Source of the DNA: Streptomyces cyaneogriseus subsp. noncyanogenus
GTDB taxonomy: Bacteria > Actinomycetota > Actinomycetes > Streptomycetales > Streptomycetaceae
Assembly (NCBI RefSeq): GCF_000931445.1
Contig: NZ_CP010849.1
Location: 6,882,001 to 6,946,000 of the forward strand
Reading direction: 5' to 3'
DNA length: 64,000 nucleotides
The position numbers and the translations under genes are program-made. This document shows positions 62,800-64,000 of the stretch, one piece after another. Position 1 is the stretch's first letter. Each line of letters begins with the position of its first letter. The notes beneath the pieces were generated by a model that was given only the letters and a program-made list of their open reading frames with translations, searched no databases and was not told where the DNA came from.

Positions 62800-63765
62800 T
62801 CAGTAGCCGTAGATCATCTTGTAGGCGACCTCGGGGAGGAACTGCCCGGCCGTGGAGCCGGCTCCGACGCCGCAGTTGCCGTCCGACTCGCCCGGCGTCT
62901 TGATCCACAGCAGCATCTCGGCACCTCCGCCCGTCCGGGTGGGCGTACCGATGCGGCGGCCCGAAGGGTTGCACCACTGTCCGTCGGAGCCGTTGCCGTT
63001 GCGGCTGGTGTCCACGACGAACGGCTTGGTGTAGCCGTAGCGGGCGCTGAGTTCACGGTTGACGGCGTTGCCGTAGGCGGTGTTCTCGGCGGTGGTGAAG
63101 TAGTTGGAGACGTTGAGCGAGAAACCGTGCGCCTGTCGGAGGCCGGCTTCGTGAAGGCGCCGGGCCATGGTCGCCGCGTCGGCCCAGCCCGGGTTGCCCG
63201 CGTCCATGTAGACCCAGGTGTTGGGGGCCTGGCGGCTGAACTGGGCGAGGGCGCCTGCGAGCATGGCCTCGCGTTCGTCGATCTGCGCCTGGGTCATGCA
63301 GCCGTAGTCCCCGAGGGAGTCCGGTTCGAGGATGACGAGGGCCGGGCGATTGGCGATCCCGCCGGCGAACTGGGCGATCCAGTCGGCGTAGGCGGACGGT
63401 GAAGCGGCCCCGCCCGCGGAGTGCCCGCCGCAGTAGTCGCGGTGATAGATGTTGTAGGCGACGAGGATGGGCAGCTTGTCCCGGTTGTCCGCCGCCCCGG
63501 CGTAAGCACCCGTGGCGGTGCCGATGGTGCCGCTCCAGGAGCCGAACCAGCGGGCCATCGGGGTGTTGGCGATGGAGGCGTTGATCGCGGCGGCCCGGCC
63601 GTCGCCGGGGTTGGCGGCCACCCACCTTTTCGCGCTGGAGTCGGGGTCCACGTAGAACCCACTGGTCATGGTGGTCGGGTCGGCCGCGTGGGCGGACGGT
63701 GCGACGGCGAGCGCCAGCGGCAGAGCGAAGAGTGCGGCGGTCAGGGCGCGGAGTCTGCGGCGCAT
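62800..63765 (-). CDS. Secreted GH6 endoglucanase (cellulase)
   Basis: 321 residues from ATG at 63765. Sec signal peptide RALTAALFALPLALAVAPSA ending at AHA. GH6 signatures: SGFYVDPDSSAKRWVAANPG, the catalytic Asp region VILEPDSLGDYGCM, YMDAGNPGWAD, FVVDTSRNGNG and the C-terminal WIKTPGESDGNCGVG. No cellulose-binding module is attached, so it may act on soluble or accessible chains. Two CebR-like boxes lie 93-121 bases upstream of the start. Confidence 0.95.
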   Translation of the reverse strand: MRRRLRALTAALFALPLALAVAPSAHAADPTTMTSGFYVDPDSSAKRWVAANPGDGRAAAINASIANTPMARWFGSWSGTIGTATGAYAGAADNRDKLPILVAYNIYHRDYCGGHSAGGAASPSAYADWIAQFAGGIANRPALVILEPDSLGDYGCMTQAQIDEREAMLAGALAQFSRQAPNTWVYMDAGNPGWADAATMARRLHEAGLRQAHGFSLNVSNYFTTAENTAYGNAVNRELSARYGYTKPFVVDTSRNGNGSDGQWCNPSGRRIGTPTRTGGGAEMLLWIKTPGESDGNCGVGAGSTAGQFLPEVAYKMIYGY

Positions 63766-63857
63766 GACAGAACCTCGATTTCCTGGCGGGGATGCGTCGC
63801 ACGCTCTCGTCCCGAGCACGCGACGCGCTGAGGAAGTGCGGGGGGTACGGCCTGTTA

Positions 63858-63948
63858 TGGGAGCGATCCCATTGGAAGCGCTCCCAACGGCGCGGCTAAA
63901 CCGTTGGGGTGTGGTCGGTATGGTGTGACGGGGCAGTTGAGCTGTCAA
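63858..63948 (-). promoter_or_regulatory. Cellulase promoter region with two CebR-type operators
   Basis: TGGGAGCGATCCCA (63858-63871) and TGGAAGCGCTCCCA (63873-63886) each differ by one base from the 14-base palindrome TGGGAGCGCTCCCA bound by CebR, the cellobiose-responsive LacI-type repressor of streptomycetes. On the cellulase strand a TTGACA box lies at 63948-63943; the -10 box is not clear. The operators sit downstream of it, between promoter and gene. Confidence 0.75.
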
Positions 63949-64000
63949 GGGTGGACGCGTGAGCCGCCTTCAGCCTTAGTGCGCAAGGGGATTGAAGGCC

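Overview
The window is high-GC actinobacterial DNA and almost certainly comes from a Streptomyces chromosome. The evidence is strong third-position GC bias, frequent GTG starts and ATGA/GTGA overlaps, rare TTA codons, a c-di-AMP (ydaO-type) riboswitch in front of a LysM/M23 cell-wall hydrolase, and a gene order matching the Streptomyces hopanoid locus (idi, cation efflux, CDP-alcohol transferase operon, hpn operon, phosphatase, LysM protein).

Left part (1-32 kb): a truncated beta-propeller lectin-like gene diverges from a trypsin-like protease, followed by transposase and acetyltransferase scrap. Next are idi and a cation-efflux gene. A tight seven-gene operon (4.8-11.9 kb) encodes two CDP-alcohol phosphotransferases, a sugar-nucleotidyltransferase-like protein, a glycerol-1-phosphate-dehydrogenase-like enzyme, a GT2 glycosyltransferase and a TagGH-like ABC exporter. 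It looks like a pathway for making and exporting a phosphodiester-linked glycolipid or cell-surface glycopolymer. A strong terminator separates it from the hopanoid operon (12.3-24.1 kb): hpnC, hpnD, a 46-codon gene, hpnE, a prenyl diphosphate synthase, shc, hpnG, hpnH, dxs and an hpnO-like aminotransferase. This takes C5 units through FPP and squalene to hopene and then to adenosyl- and aminobacteriohopane products. A short relic between hpnH and dxs looks like the tail of a deleted ispG. An XRE-cupin regulator with two phased palindromes, a 39-residue membrane peptide, a tyrosine phosphatase, a GH36 galactosidase, the riboswitch-controlled LysM/M23 protein, an SGNH hydrolase, an AhpD-like protein and a metallo-hydrolase follow.

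Middle part (32-54.5 kb) is accessory and scarred. It holds a frameshifted gene, gene remnants, a five-domain secreted alginate-lyase-type enzyme, an FHA protein and a Ser/Thr kinase, a frameshifted ISAs1-family transposase, a membrane NACHT-type STAND protein, a linear alkylsulfatase-like enzyme, and two broken copies of the 3' end of the 31-kb metallo-hydrolase gene. At 42.27-43.76 kb lies a striking block of 36 perfect 38-bp lox-type repeats plus one inverted lox-type site. Its flanking bases match the loxP linker used in 454 Titanium paired-end libraries, so I read it as an assembly artefact and not a biological array.

Right part (54.7-64 kb): a coupled three-gene membrane/VWA lipoprotein operon of unknown role, a Tat-exported GH11-CBM2 xylanase with candidate operators, a DJ-1/PfpI group (one intact, one broken, one GlxA-type AraC regulator), and a secreted GH6 cellulase behind two CebR-like boxes.

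All identifications come from reading motifs and translations. No database search was run.
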